Of a stretch of 64,000 nucleotides of DNA, positions 45,434-54,787 are shown piece by piece; the first letter of the stretch is position 1; every line of letters begins with the position of its first letter. The DNA lies in the NCBI RefSeq assembly GCF_900188225.1, contig NZ_FZOC01000001.1:186001-250000 (forward strand). Reading direction: 5' to 3'. The notes below the pieces were generated by a model. It was given only the letters and a program-made list of their open reading frames with translations, did not search any database and had not been told where the DNA came from. The stretch is from Humidesulfovibrio mexicanus. GTDB taxonomy: Bacteria; Desulfobacterota; Desulfovibrionia; Desulfovibrionales; Desulfovibrionaceae. Made by a program: the position numbers and the translations under genes.

Positions 45434-45552
45434 ACGTAGCACAGCAGCCAATCATCACCCTTCCGTCACGCTGCTGTCACACGCTCCCGCCGCACTTGAC
45501 CTAATCTTCCAGGCCGAAACAGCGTCTCCACCACGTCTCCACGAGGTTCGCC

Positions 45553-47883
45553 ATGCTCAAGACCGTGCTCAAACGCCTGCGCTCCGGCACTTTGCACAGC
45601 GGGTTCATCAGCATCCCCCAGCCTGCCCCGCAGCCGCCACACCGCCTAAGGGAACTGCTGCGCGCAGGACGTGACCTGGATATCCTGCTCATCAACGTCC
45701 GGGACTTCGCCCTGCTGCGCGAACTGTACGGACGCGATCTTGCGCAGGAGATTGAAAACCAGCTGCAGACCGTGCTGCGCCGCGCGGTGAACGAGCGCCT
45801 GCGCACGTCCCCCACGTGCATGGCCCTTGAACCCGGCGAATACTTGCTGTGCTGGCCTTCGCGCGGGGACGACCCCCGCTCACAACACGACACGGCCTAC
45901 GAGATCAAGCTCATCGCCCAACGAGAGGCCAACGCCCACCTGCTCCGCTGGGCCGGTCGCGAGCTGGGGCTCGGCTTTGGCTGTGCGCGACACGAAGGCG
46001 ACGCCATGGGTGCGGACGCCAATCGCGAAGCCAGGCTTTTCCAGGCCGTGGGCGAGGCGCGCCTGCGCGCCAAGATGCGCATGGACCTGAGCCAGCTCTC
46101 CCTTTCCTCGGAATTCAACGCCATTTTGCACGAAAGGACCGTACGCGCCCTGTTCCAGCCCATAGCCGACTTCTCCACCGGCACCATCATGGCCTGGGAG
46201 GCCCTTGCGCGTGGGCCGGAGGGCAGCGCGTTCCAGTCGCCCGCCGTGCTTTTCGACTTTGCCGAGCAAAGCGGCAAGCTTTTCGCCCTGGAGCGCCTGT
46301 GCCGTGAAAAAGCCATCCGATCGCTTGGAGGCATCGGCCAGGGGCAAAAGCTCTTCCTGAACATCCACCCCAAGACCATGGCCGATCCGGAGTTCACCCA
46401 TGGCAAAACACTGGAGCTCCTTGAAGAAGTCGGCCTCGCCCCGGAGAACATCGTCTTCGAGATCACCGAGCGCCACAGCATCCATGAATTCGCGCTGTTC
46501 CACCGCACGCTCGACCACTACCGCAGCCAGGGCTACCTGGTGGCTGTGGACGACGCCGGAGCGGGCTATTCCGGCCTCACCTCGGTGGCGCAGATTCGCC
46601 CGGAGTTCATCAAGATAGACATGTCCCTCATCCAGGGCATCGACAAGGATCCGGTCAAGCGCGCCCTCATCGAAACCTTCGTCACCTTCGCCGACAAGAT
46701 CGGGTCCAAGATCATCGCGGAGGGCATCGAAGCGCAGGCCCAGGCTGCTTGCCTCATCGACATCGGCGTCCATTACGGCCAGGGCTTCTACCTTGCCCGG
46801 CCCGCCGCACCCAAACCGGCTCTCTCCCTGGATACCGCCTACCTGCGCAAGACACAGGAACCCACGCGCGTCATCACAGGCTGCCTCATTCCCGTGGGCA
46901 ACCTGGTGGAGGCCGCCCAGACGCGCCGCCAGGGAACCCTTGTGCCCGAAGCGCAGCACTGCTTCGAAACCTGCCGCCAGCAGGCCAGCATCGTGGTGGT
47001 GGACCAGGAATCCGCCCAGCCAGTGGGGCTGATCATGGAGTATCAGCTGAACCGCCAGCTTTCCGGTCAGTTCGGCGCGGCGCTGTATTCCAAGCGGCCC
47101 ATCGACGCCATAATGGACAGGAGCCCGCTCATCGTGGACGAGGCCACGGCAGTGGAGCACACGGCCAAGGCAGCCATGCAGCGGGAGAAGATCAAGGCCT
47201 ATGACGACATCATCGTCACACGGCACGGCAAGGTGCTGGGCATCGTTACCGTGCAGCGCCTGCTGAACACCCTGGCCCATGTGCAGGTGGAAATGGCCAA
47301 GGGCACCAATCCGCTCACCGGCCTGCCCGGCAACGTCACATTGGAACGCGAGGTGGAGGCCGGAATCGGCGCGGGCAAGCGCTTCACCATCGCGTACGCC
47401 GACCTGGACAACTTCAAGGTCTACAACGACACCTACGGCTTCAAGAACGGCGACCGCGTGATCAAACTCGCGGCCGATATTCTGGACCACGCGCTGCGTC
47501 GCTTCGGTGAAGGGCAGGACAAGCTCTTCCACATCGGCGGCGACGACTTCGTCATGCTCTGCAAGCCGGAAACGGTGGAACGCATCTGCCGGTCGGCCAC
47601 GCGCTGCTTCCGCAGGCTCATCCGCACCTGCTACTGCCAGAAGGATCGCCAAAGCGGCGAGGTGCGCGCCACAGGGCGTGACGGCGTCGAACGCGCCTAT
47701 CCGCTGGTGTCCCTGTCCATCGGCATTCTGGAGATCGGCGGCGCCTGCACCCTGCTTGAAATCGGCGAACGTGCGGCGCACGTGAAGAAATACGCCAAGT
47801 CCATGCCCGGCAACGTGTACGCCTGGGACCGGCGGCCCGCCCTGGGGACCCAACCATCGCAGACGGTTGCTGCTGCGGTGTAA
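45553..47883 (+). CDS. EAL-CBS-GGDEF signalling protein with degenerate N-terminal domain
   Basis: 776 residues. Residues about 40-165 resemble a degenerate GGDEF-like fold (LDILLINVRDFALLRELYG). An EAL phosphodiesterase domain spans about 190-425 with intact-looking residues: EAL at 216-218, N270, EITE at 303-306, DD at 333-334, K354 and E390. A CBS pair follows (about 440-575), then a GGDEF domain whose motif is GGDDF at 662-666. The predicted main activity is c-di-GMP hydrolysis, with CBS nucleotide control. It stands alone after the acc terminator. Confidence 0.9.
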   Translation: MLKTVLKRLRSGTLHSGFISIPQPAPQPPHRLRELLRAGRDLDILLINVRDFALLRELYGRDLAQEIENQLQTVLRRAVNERLRTSPTCMALEPGEYLLCWPSRGDDPRSQHDTAYEIKLIAQREANAHLLRWAGRELGLGFGCARHEGDAMGADANREARLFQAVGEARLRAKMRMDLSQLSLSSEFNAILHERTVRALFQPIADFSTGTIMAWEALARGPEGSAFQSPAVLFDFAEQSGKLFALERLCREKAIRSLGGIGQGQKLFLNIHPKTMADPEFTHGKTLELLEEVGLAPENIVFEITERHSIHEFALFHRTLDHYRSQGYLVAVDDAGAGYSGLTSVAQIRPEFIKIDMSLIQGIDKDPVKRALIETFVTFADKIGSKIIAEGIEAQAQAACLIDIGVHYGQGFYLARPAAPKPALSLDTAYLRKTQEPTRVITGCLIPVGNLVEAAQTRRQGTLVPEAQHCFETCRQQASIVVVDQESAQPVGLIMEYQLNRQLSGQFGAALYSKRPIDAIMDRSPLIVDEATAVEHTAKAAMQREKIKAYDDIIVTRHGKVLGIVTVQRLLNTLAHVQVEMAKGTNPLTGLPGNVTLEREVEAGIGAGKRFTIAYADLDNFKVYNDTYGFKNGDRVIKLAADILDHALRRFGEGQDKLFHIGGDDFVMLCKPETVERICRSATRCFRRLIRTCYCQKDRQSGEVRATGRDGVERAYPLVSLSIGILEIGGACTLLEIGERAAHVKKYAKSMPGNVYAWDRRPALGTQPSQTVAAAV

Positions 47884-47965
47884 GGACCGACAGCGCCCCC
47901 TCCCCCGCGGCGGGAAGCCCTATGCTCCGCCACGGAAGAGGGGCGCGCCTGGGCCGCACGGCCGC

Positions 47966-48469
47966 CTATGCGACAGGCGGGGTAAACACGCGAGTTGCCA
48001 GTTCGCGGTCCAGCATGAACATGCCGCCGCCATCGCCCACCATCTTGAGCTTGTTGACGGTGTCGCCAAAGCTGGCTTCCTCTTCCACCTGCTCGGAAAC
48101 AAACCACTGCAAAAAAATGGCCGAGGCGTGGTCGTTCTCCTTCTGGGCAAGGGTCATGAGGTCGTTGATGCGCTTGGTGACGGCAAATTCATGCCTCAGC
48201 GCATAATCGAAGGCCGCAAGCGGGGTCTTCCAGGTGCTCGGCGGGGCCTCTATGCCCTGCAGGACAACGCGCCCACCTTTCTCGTTGACGTAGTCGAACA
48301 TCTTGCGGGCATGAAACTGCTCTTCCTGGAACTGCACATCCATCCAGTTTGCGAAACCGGAAAGTCCGGCGTTTGAAAAATACGACGACAGGGACAGATA
48401 CAGGTACGCAGAATAGTATTCCCACTTGATCTGGTCGTTGAAGGCCTTCTCCATCTTTTTGCTCAGCAT
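47966..48469 (-). CDS. ftnA: Non-haem ferritin
   Basis: 167 residues forming a four-helix bundle. Ferroxidase ligands are visible: Glu17 (KWEYYSAY), Glu49/50 and His53 (QEEQFHARK), and the later helix (FLQWFVSEQVEEE). It stores iron in a 24-mer cage. The start follows AGGAG. A short palindrome (GTGTAGTTCTACAC, 48518-48531) lies upstream and may be regulatory. Confidence 0.94.
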   Translation of the reverse strand: MLSKKMEKAFNDQIKWEYYSAYLYLSLSSYFSNAGLSGFANWMDVQFQEEQFHARKMFDYVNEKGGRVVLQGIEAPPSTWKTPLAAFDYALRHEFAVTKRINDLMTLAQKENDHASAIFLQWFVSEQVEEEASFGDTVNKLKMVGDGGGMFMLDRELATRVFTPPVA

Positions 48470-48571
48470 CTGCTCGTCTCCTATGGCGCACGAGGCGCGG
48501 TGGTGGTGGGGAGGCGAGTGTAGTTCTACACACTTTGCGTGCGGATGGGAAGAGAGGACAAGAGCAAAGAA

Positions 48572-50761
48572 TCAGCGCAGGGCATTGCCGGTGAAGATGT
48601 GCCGGATGCGATGCATGAGGTGCGTCATGCGCTGGCCCGAGGTGATGTTGGCCAGGCCCGTGGCCAGCGCCTTCTCGGACCCGATGAACACGGCCAGCCT
48701 GCGGGCGCGGGTGAGGGCCGTGTAGAGCAGGTTGCGCATGAGCAGGACATAGTGCTGGGTGACCACGGGCACCACCACGGCAGGATACTCGCACCCCTGG
48801 GATTTGTGCACGCTCACGGCATAGGCCAGCGTCAGATCCTCCAGCTCTGTGGCGTCAAACGGCACCAAGTTGCCATCGAAATCCACGGACAGGGAGCCGT
48901 CCTCCGGATCCACATCGCTCACCCAGCCCAGATCGCCGTTGAAAACGTCCTTGTCATAGTTGTTGCGCAGTTGGAGCACGCGGTCACCGGGGCGGAACAC
49001 GGCGTAGCCCCGCTTGATCTCCACCCCACGGCGCGGATTCAGGCGCTCCTGCAACAGCTGGTTGAGGGCGCTCGTGCCCACCTCGCCCTTGTGCATGGGG
49101 GTCAGCACCTGCACGTCGCGCATGGGATCCAGGCCAAAGCGCTCAGGAATGCGGGCGGTGACCATCTCCACGATCATCTCCTGCACCTTCTGCGGATTGT
49201 CTTGGGGAATCCAGTAGAAATCCGCGTCCGGCGGCTCCTTGCCGCTCGCCACAGGGAACTGCCCGGCATTGAAGCGGTGGGCGTTGACCACGATGGCGCT
49301 TTCCTGCGCCTGACGAAAAATGTGTGTGAGCACGGCTTTGGGCACCGCGCCGCTCTTGATGAGATCGGAGAGGACATTGCCCGCCCCCACGCTGGGCAGC
49401 TGGTTCACGTCGCCCACAAGCACCAGGCGGCATGTGGCGGGCAGAGCGCGCAAAAGCGCGAGAAACAGACCGGCATCCAGCATGGAGACCTCGTCCACCA
49501 GCAGCACCTCGGCCGACAGTTTCTGGTCTTCGCAATGGTAAAAGCCATGCTCCGGGGAATACAGCAGCAGGCGGTGCAAAGTCTGGGCGGTCTCGCCCGT
49601 GGCCTCTGAAAGCCGCTTGGCCGCGCGGCCCGTTGGGGCGGCCAGCTTGACCTTGAGCTTGAGCCGCGAGAGCGCGGCCACGATGGCGCGGGTGATGGTG
49701 GTCTTGCCCGTGCCCGGGCCACCGGTGATGATGAACACCTTGTTGACGCAGGCCTCAAACACGGCCTCCCGCTGTTCTGGGGAGAGGTCGAAGCCCAGCG
49801 CCGTCTCGATTGCGGGCAGGGCCCGCTTGACCTCCGCGCGGGATACCGGGGCCGGGTGACTCACCAGGCCGAAGAGCCGCTGGGCGATCTCGCGTTCCGC
49901 CCGGTAGCCGCTCATGAGGAACACGGCCTGTTCCACGTTCTGCTCCGGCAGATCCTCCACATGCACGCGTTTCTTACGCTCCAGGGCCTCCAGGCCTTCC
50001 TCCAGCAGGGCCAGATCGTCCAGGCCCAGCATCCGCGAGCACTCGCGGAGGAGCTGCTCCTTTGGGCAAAACATGTGCCCGCCCCGCTCGCCCTTGGAGA
50101 TGAGCACGTAGGCCAGAGCAGCCTCTACGCGCTCGGGAGCGTCCTCGGCGAAGCCGAGCTTCAAAGCCATGGCGTCGGCCGTGCGAAAGCCGATACCCCG
50201 AATGAGGTAGGCCAACTCGTAGGGGTTCTGGCGCAACTTCTCCTCGCTCTGCGCGCCGTAGAGCTTGAAAATGCGCGAGGCATAGGTGGGCGGAACCTCG
50301 TGGCTGTGCAGGAACACGATCAGGCTCTTGACCTCGCGCTGGGTGCGCCAGGACTCCACCATGCCCTCCAGCCGCTTTTTCGTGATGCCCTTGACGGCGC
50401 GCAGACGCTCCGGGTCCGTGTCCAGAATGTCCAGCACGGCCACACCGAACTGCTTGACTAAAGCTTCGGCGGTCTTTTCGCCCACGCCCTTCAAGGAACT
50501 CTTGAGAAAACGCACCACCCCGTGCTCTGTGGCGGGATAGGTCTGCTTGAAATGGCTGGCCTCAAGCTGGCGTCCGAACTTGGGGTGCGTCTTCCACTCC
50601 CCTTCGATCTCCAGAAATTCGCCAGGCTGAAGCTGGCCAAGGCAGCCCACCACGGTGACGATTCCAGGCTCGTCCTTTGCGCGCACGCGCACCACCGCAT
50701 ACCCGTTGTCCGGATTGTGGTACACGACGGTCTGCACCTCGGCCTTGATCGCGGCGGGCAT
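48572..50761 (-). CDS. recD2: RecD2-type ATP-dependent DNA helicase
   Basis: 729 residues, SF1B 5'-3' helicase. An N-terminal OB-like region (VVYHNPDNGYAVVRVRAK) and helix-hairpin-helix repeats (LKGVGEKTAEALVKQFG, AVKGITKKRLEGMVESW) identify RecD2 rather than RecBCD-RecD. The helicase core has Walker A GGPGTGKTT near 344, DEVSMLD and VGDVNQLPSVGAG. The C-terminus has VHKSQGCEYPAVVVPV. It probably acts in recombination or repair. It precedes the ferritin gene on the same strand but with a 100-bp gap. Confidence 0.95.
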   Translation of the reverse strand: MPAAIKAEVQTVVYHNPDNGYAVVRVRAKDEPGIVTVVGCLGQLQPGEFLEIEGEWKTHPKFGRQLEASHFKQTYPATEHGVVRFLKSSLKGVGEKTAEALVKQFGVAVLDILDTDPERLRAVKGITKKRLEGMVESWRTQREVKSLIVFLHSHEVPPTYASRIFKLYGAQSEEKLRQNPYELAYLIRGIGFRTADAMALKLGFAEDAPERVEAALAYVLISKGERGGHMFCPKEQLLRECSRMLGLDDLALLEEGLEALERKKRVHVEDLPEQNVEQAVFLMSGYRAEREIAQRLFGLVSHPAPVSRAEVKRALPAIETALGFDLSPEQREAVFEACVNKVFIITGGPGTGKTTITRAIVAALSRLKLKVKLAAPTGRAAKRLSEATGETAQTLHRLLLYSPEHGFYHCEDQKLSAEVLLVDEVSMLDAGLFLALLRALPATCRLVLVGDVNQLPSVGAGNVLSDLIKSGAVPKAVLTHIFRQAQESAIVVNAHRFNAGQFPVASGKEPPDADFYWIPQDNPQKVQEMIVEMVTARIPERFGLDPMRDVQVLTPMHKGEVGTSALNQLLQERLNPRRGVEIKRGYAVFRPGDRVLQLRNNYDKDVFNGDLGWVSDVDPEDGSLSVDFDGNLVPFDATELEDLTLAYAVSVHKSQGCEYPAVVVPVVTQHYVLLMRNLLYTALTRARRLAVFIGSEKALATGLANITSGQRMTHLMHRIRHIFTGNALR

Positions 50762-50785
50762 GACGTTCCTTGCCTGACCCGGCGC

Positions 50786-51397
50786 CTACACGGCCTGGCG
50801 GTGCATGAGTGACTGGCGCAGGGTCTCGCGGTCCATGAACTTGACCTCGGCCCCCATGGGAATGCCCTGGGCCAAGCGCGACACCCGCACGTCCGGGTGC
50901 GCCTGGGCCACCAGGTTCTTGATATGCGAGGCGGTGCTCTCGGCCTCAAGGGTGGAGCCCAGGGCCAGGATCAGCTCCCGCACGCCCCCTTCCGCCAGGC
51001 GGCGGCGCAGGAGGCCGAATTCCAGGGCCTGCGGACCGACGCCGTCCAGCGGGGAAAGCAGTCCGCCCAGCACAAGGTACAGCCCCCGGTAAAGGCCCAT
51101 CTCCTCCAGCACGAGCAGGGAATCCCACTCCGAGACCACGCACAGCTGTTCGCGGTTGCGGGTGGCGTCGGAGCAAATGGGGCACGGGTCGCTCTCGGCC
51201 AAGCTGGCGCAGGTGGAGCACAGGCACAGGCGCTCGCGCAGGGTCAGAATGGAGCGGCCCACGGCCTCGGCCTGCTCCCGCGGGAGCTTGAGCAGGGCGA
51301 GGGCGGCCCGCAGGGCGCTCTTGGGGCCAAGCCCCGGAAGCCGCGCCAGATGCTCGGCCACCTCGCGCAGGGGGGCGGGCAGTCGTTCCAGGGACAT
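50786..51397 (-). CDS. recR: Recombination protein RecR
   Basis: 203 residues. A helix-hairpin-helix (LARLPGLGPKSALRAAL), four-Cys zinc finger (CLCSTCASLAESDPCPIC) and Toprim domain (LYLVLGGLLSPLDGVGPQ) are in the usual order. It loads RecA with RecFO. The stop of ybaB follows immediately upstream in the transcript, the common dnaX-ybaB-recR arrangement. Confidence 0.97.
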   Translation of the reverse strand: MSLERLPAPLREVAEHLARLPGLGPKSALRAALALLKLPREQAEAVGRSILTLRERLCLCSTCASLAESDPCPICSDATRNREQLCVVSEWDSLLVLEEMGLYRGLYLVLGGLLSPLDGVGPQALEFGLLRRRLAEGGVRELILALGSTLEAESTASHIKNLVAQAHPDVRVSRLAQGIPMGAEVKFMDRETLRQSLMHRQAV

Positions 51398-51709
51398 CTA
51401 GAACATGCCGGGAATCTTGAAACCCCCGGTGAGCTTGCCCATCTCGTCCTCCATCATGCCCTTGGCCTTCTTGAGGGCGTCGGTGACGGCGGCCAGCACC
51501 AGATCCTGCAGCATCTCCACATCCCCGGCCTCCACAACGCTCTTGTCAATAGTGACGGAGAGCACCTGCTGGCCGCCCGTGGCGCGCACGATGACCATGC
51601 CTCCGCCCGCGCTGCCCTCAACCTCGCGGGTTTTGAGCTCCTCCTGCAAGGCGGTCATCTTCTTCTGCATCATCTGGGCTTGGCGCAGCATATCCTGCAT
51701 TCCGCGCAT
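51398..51709 (-). CDS. ybaB: YbaB/EbfC nucleoid-associated protein
   Basis: 103 residues. QAQMMQKKMTALQEEL, VEGSAGGGMVIVRATG and VLAAVTDALKKAKGMMEDEM match the family, a small dimeric DNA-binding protein. It sits between dnaX and recR as in many bacteria. Confidence 0.95.
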   Translation of the reverse strand: MRGMQDMLRQAQMMQKKMTALQEELKTREVEGSAGGGMVIVRATGGQQVLSVTIDKSVVEAGDVEMLQDLVLAAVTDALKKAKGMMEDEMGKLTGGFKIPGMF

Positions 51710-51769
51710 GTCTTCCTCCGGATTGGTTCTTGATTGTGCCGACGCGAAAATGGCGTCGAAAATGTCGTC

Positions 51770-53638
51770 CTAGCGGCCCCGCGGATACACAAGGGCCGGA
51801 TCGCGGCACTCGAAGGTCTCGCGCACGCGCTGCACCAGGGGATGCTCCTGCATCTCGCGTTGGATAAGCCCATCACTCTTCGTCGGTTCGCGCTCGATGC
51901 TCCGCAGGGCCACGCTGGCCTCGGGGCCAAAGTACTCGGCCACGAGCCGCACCAGCCGGGCGTTGTTGTCCCCGCTCTGCATCATGCCGCAATGGGTCTC
52001 GTTGTGGCAGGTAAGGGTCAGCACGCCAGCGGAAAACTCGCCCCGCGCCTGCGCAAGGCCAGTGACGAAGCCGTTGCCGTTCTTGCCCGCCACAAACTCA
52101 AGGAAGCCCTCCCAACTGCGCGGGCCGCTTCCGCCCATGGCGCCAGGCGCGCCCCTCCCCTGTGCGGGAGCGGGCCTCTGCCCTTCCGCAGCGGCAGGCG
52201 CCTCTTCGGGGTCGGAGGGCGTTGCGCCCCCAACGCTAGGAGGATCGGTGGGAGTGCCGGGGCGAAGGCTGTCCGACGTGGCGGTTGGCGCAGCGGTGGA
52301 CGCGTCCTTGGGCGAGCGTTCCGCATGGTCGGCCGTGGCGAAAGACCGCCGCTGTGGCTGCTGCGGCGCGGAAACCGCCTGCGCTACGGCCGGGGCGGCC
52401 TGCCGTGACGAGGCCTGCTCCGGTGCGGCGGAACGCGATGGGGATGGTCCGGAGCTGGCCTGGCCGGAAGAGGATGAACCGGATGGAACGCCACCGCCGA
52501 CAGGTCTCGGTGCAGCGCCGGAGGCTCCGCCCAGGGCCGCGAGGGGAAGCAAGTCCGGCAGGCAGGCCAGATTGAGCAGCAAAAGCTCAAGGGCCTGCGC
52601 CGGCTCAAGACTCTTGACCACGCGCTGCTGGCCGTCAAGGGTCATCTGCCAGCAGGCGTGGATGTGCGCGGGCGCGAAACGCCCGGCCCACTGCGTCCAC
52701 TGGGCGATCTCCTCCTCAGGCAGGCCGATCTCGGAAGCAATGGCCTCGCCCGCCTGGCGCAGCAGGAACATGTTGCGCCAGCAGCCGGAGAGTTCGCGCA
52801 GGAAAAATCCCAGGTCGAGGCCCTGGTCGAGCACGCCGCGCAGGGTGCGCGACAGAAGCGGCAAATCGCGCGAGGCGATGGCTTCCATAAGGGTGAAGAA
52901 CACTTCCTGCCCAGCCAAGCCAAGGCAGGCGCGCACTTCGGCCTCGGCAAGCACGCCAGCGCTGTAGGCCAGGGCCTGTCCCAGTAGCGACATGCTGTCG
53001 CGCACGCTGCCCGCCCCGCGCCGGGCGATGATGCGCAGGGCGCCGGGCTCGTAGTCCACGCCCTCGGCCTTGAGCACGGCCTCCAGGTGAGCGACGAGTT
53101 CGGCCTGGGGCAGCATCTTGAACACGTAGTGCTGGCAACGGGAAAGGATGGTGGCCGGAAATTTATGGGCCTCTGTGGAGGCCAGGATGAAGGTGACGCG
53201 GGCGGGCGGTTCCTCCAGGGTCTTCAGCAGGGCGTTGAAGGCCGCGGTGGAGAGCATGTGCGCTTCGTCGATGATGAAGACCTTGTAGCGCCCTTCAAGC
53301 GGGGCGTAGCCCACGTCCTCCTTGAGGGAGCGCACATCGTTCACGCCGCCGTGGCTCGCGGCGTCGATCTCGATGATGTCCACCGCGTTGCCCGCGTTGG
53401 CCTGCTTGCACAGGCGGCACTCGTTGCAGGGCTCCGGGGCCGGGGCCTTCTCGCAATTGAGCGCCTTGGCGAAGATGCGCGCGATGGTGGTCTTGCCCAC
53501 GCCGCGCGTGCCGCTGAACATGTAGGCTGGGGCCACCTTGCCCGTGGCGGCGGCGCGGGAGAGGATGGCCTTCACCGCGTCCTGTCCGGCCACATCGGCA
53601 AAGCGGCGCGGGCGGTATTTAGCGGTAAGGCTCGACAT
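51770..53638 (-). CDS. dnaX: DNA polymerase III subunits gamma/tau
   Basis: 622 residues. Clamp-loader ATPase: Walker A GTRGVGKTT near residue 47, zinc ligands (CEKAPAPEPCNECRLC), DEAHML and an SRC sensor in ILSRCQHYV. A long Ala/Pro/Ser-rich linker (about 380-520) precedes a tau-like C-terminal domain. No A-rich slippery heptamer was noticed for making gamma by frameshift. It is first of dnaX-ybaB-recR. Confidence 0.96.
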   Translation of the reverse strand: MSSLTAKYRPRRFADVAGQDAVKAILSRAAATGKVAPAYMFSGTRGVGKTTIARIFAKALNCEKAPAPEPCNECRLCKQANAGNAVDIIEIDAASHGGVNDVRSLKEDVGYAPLEGRYKVFIIDEAHMLSTAAFNALLKTLEEPPARVTFILASTEAHKFPATILSRCQHYVFKMLPQAELVAHLEAVLKAEGVDYEPGALRIIARRGAGSVRDSMSLLGQALAYSAGVLAEAEVRACLGLAGQEVFFTLMEAIASRDLPLLSRTLRGVLDQGLDLGFFLRELSGCWRNMFLLRQAGEAIASEIGLPEEEIAQWTQWAGRFAPAHIHACWQMTLDGQQRVVKSLEPAQALELLLLNLACLPDLLPLAALGGASGAAPRPVGGGVPSGSSSSGQASSGPSPSRSAAPEQASSRQAAPAVAQAVSAPQQPQRRSFATADHAERSPKDASTAAPTATSDSLRPGTPTDPPSVGGATPSDPEEAPAAAEGQRPAPAQGRGAPGAMGGSGPRSWEGFLEFVAGKNGNGFVTGLAQARGEFSAGVLTLTCHNETHCGMMQSGDNNARLVRLVAEYFGPEASVALRSIEREPTKSDGLIQREMQEHPLVQRVRETFECRDPALVYPRGR

Positions 53639-53662
53639 GGCGTTCTCCCGATGGTCGTTGCT

Positions 53663-53699
53663 GGCCGGGGCCAGGAGAAGATTCCCCCGCGCCCCGGCC
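53663..53699 (-). terminator. Hairpin between ilvE and dnaX
   Basis: GGCCGGGGC (53663-53671) and GCCCCGGCC (53691-53699), 9-bp stem, 19-base loop, 12 bp after the ilvE stop. There is no T-run. Confidence 0.4.
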
Positions 53700-53711
53700 C
53701 TGATGCAGCCG

Positions 53712-54635
53712 CTAGAAGCGGTATTCCTGAAGCCAGGAGGCGTATTCCGGATTCTCGCCCTTCACGATGCGGAAGTACTCCTTCTGCAGCTGAAGGGTGA
53801 CCGGACCGGCCTGGCCCGCGCCGATGACCCGGCGGTCCACCTCGCGGATGGGGGTGATCTCGGCGGCCGTGCCGCTGAAAAAGGCCTCGTCGGCCACGTA
53901 CAGCTCGTCGCGGGTGAAGAGCTGCTCCTGCACCTCGTACCCCAGCTTGCGCGCCAGGGTCATGATGCTGTGGCGGGTGATGCCGGGCAGCACGCTGGTG
54001 AGCGGCGTGGTCTTGATCATCCGGTCCTTGACGATGAAGATGTTCTCGCCGGAGGCCTCGGACACGTAGCCCTGGGTGTCGAGCATGAGGGCCTCGTGGT
54101 AGCCGTCGGCCACGGCCTCGGTCTTGGCCAGAACGGAATTCACATAGTTGCCGCAGGCCTTGGCCTTGGTCATCATGGCGTTCACGTGGTGGCGGCAGAA
54201 GCTGGAGGTCTTGATGGAGATGCCCTTCACAAGCGCCTCATCGCCCAGGTACGCGCCCCAAGGCCAGGTGGCGATGGCCACGCGGATGGGGTTGGTCCCC
54301 GGATGCACACCCATGACGCCGTCGCCGATGAACACCAGCGGCCGGATGTAGGCGGACTTCATCTTGTTGGCCACAAGGGTGTCGAGCGCGGCCTTGACCA
54401 GCTCGTCCAGGGTGTACGGGATCTTCATGCCCAGAATGTGCGCAGAATCGATGAGGCGCTGCATGTGCTCGGGCAGGCGGTACACCGCGCTGCGGCCGTC
54501 TGTGCATTCGTAGGCGCGGATGCCTTCGAACACGCCGCAGCCGTAATGCAGGGTGTGGGTAAGGATGTGCACGTTGGCCTCATCCCAGGGCACGAGTTTG
54601 CCGTCGAACCAGATTTTCTCCGCTTTCTGCACCAT
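53712..54635 (-). CDS. ilvE: Branched-chain amino acid aminotransferase
   Basis: 307 residues, fold-type IV PLP enzyme. The PLP lysine is in MMTKAKACGNYVNSVLAK; VSEASGENIFIV and FSGTAAEITPIREVDRR match IlvE. It performs the last step of Val/Leu/Ile synthesis. The start at MVQKAEKIWFDG is preceded by GGGAG elements and agrees with family length; an upstream in-frame extension has no support. Confidence 0.95.
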   Translation of the reverse strand: MVQKAEKIWFDGKLVPWDEANVHILTHTLHYGCGVFEGIRAYECTDGRSAVYRLPEHMQRLIDSAHILGMKIPYTLDELVKAALDTLVANKMKSAYIRPLVFIGDGVMGVHPGTNPIRVAIATWPWGAYLGDEALVKGISIKTSSFCRHHVNAMMTKAKACGNYVNSVLAKTEAVADGYHEALMLDTQGYVSEASGENIFIVKDRMIKTTPLTSVLPGITRHSIMTLARKLGYEVQEQLFTRDELYVADEAFFSGTAAEITPIREVDRRVIGAGQAGPVTLQLQKEYFRIVKGENPEYASWLQEYRF

Positions 54636-54787
54636 CTCCCTACTCTCCCTTGTGCGCGAATATGTGCGAGCCACGCCCTGCCGAACAAGAAGTCGGCCGA
54701 GGCTCACGAAGTCATGCAGGCTAAAAAAAAGGGACGGCGAGGTCAAGGGCGGCGCGAGGCGAAGGGGATGCTTGCCCTCCGCCCCTC

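Noticed and set aside
43094-45451. 785-codon minus-strand frame opposite the fused carboxyltransferase
   Set aside because: It mirrors codon positions of the real gene on the plus strand; its translation has no domain and no ribosome site.
45880-47853. 657-codon minus-strand frame opposite the EAL-CBS-GGDEF gene
   Set aside because: Shadow of a well-supported signalling protein; its composition is typical of an antisense frame.
51770-53638. Programmed frameshift in dnaX to make gamma
   Set aside because: No A-rich slippery heptamer with a downstream hairpin was seen; only the full-length tau-like product is supported.
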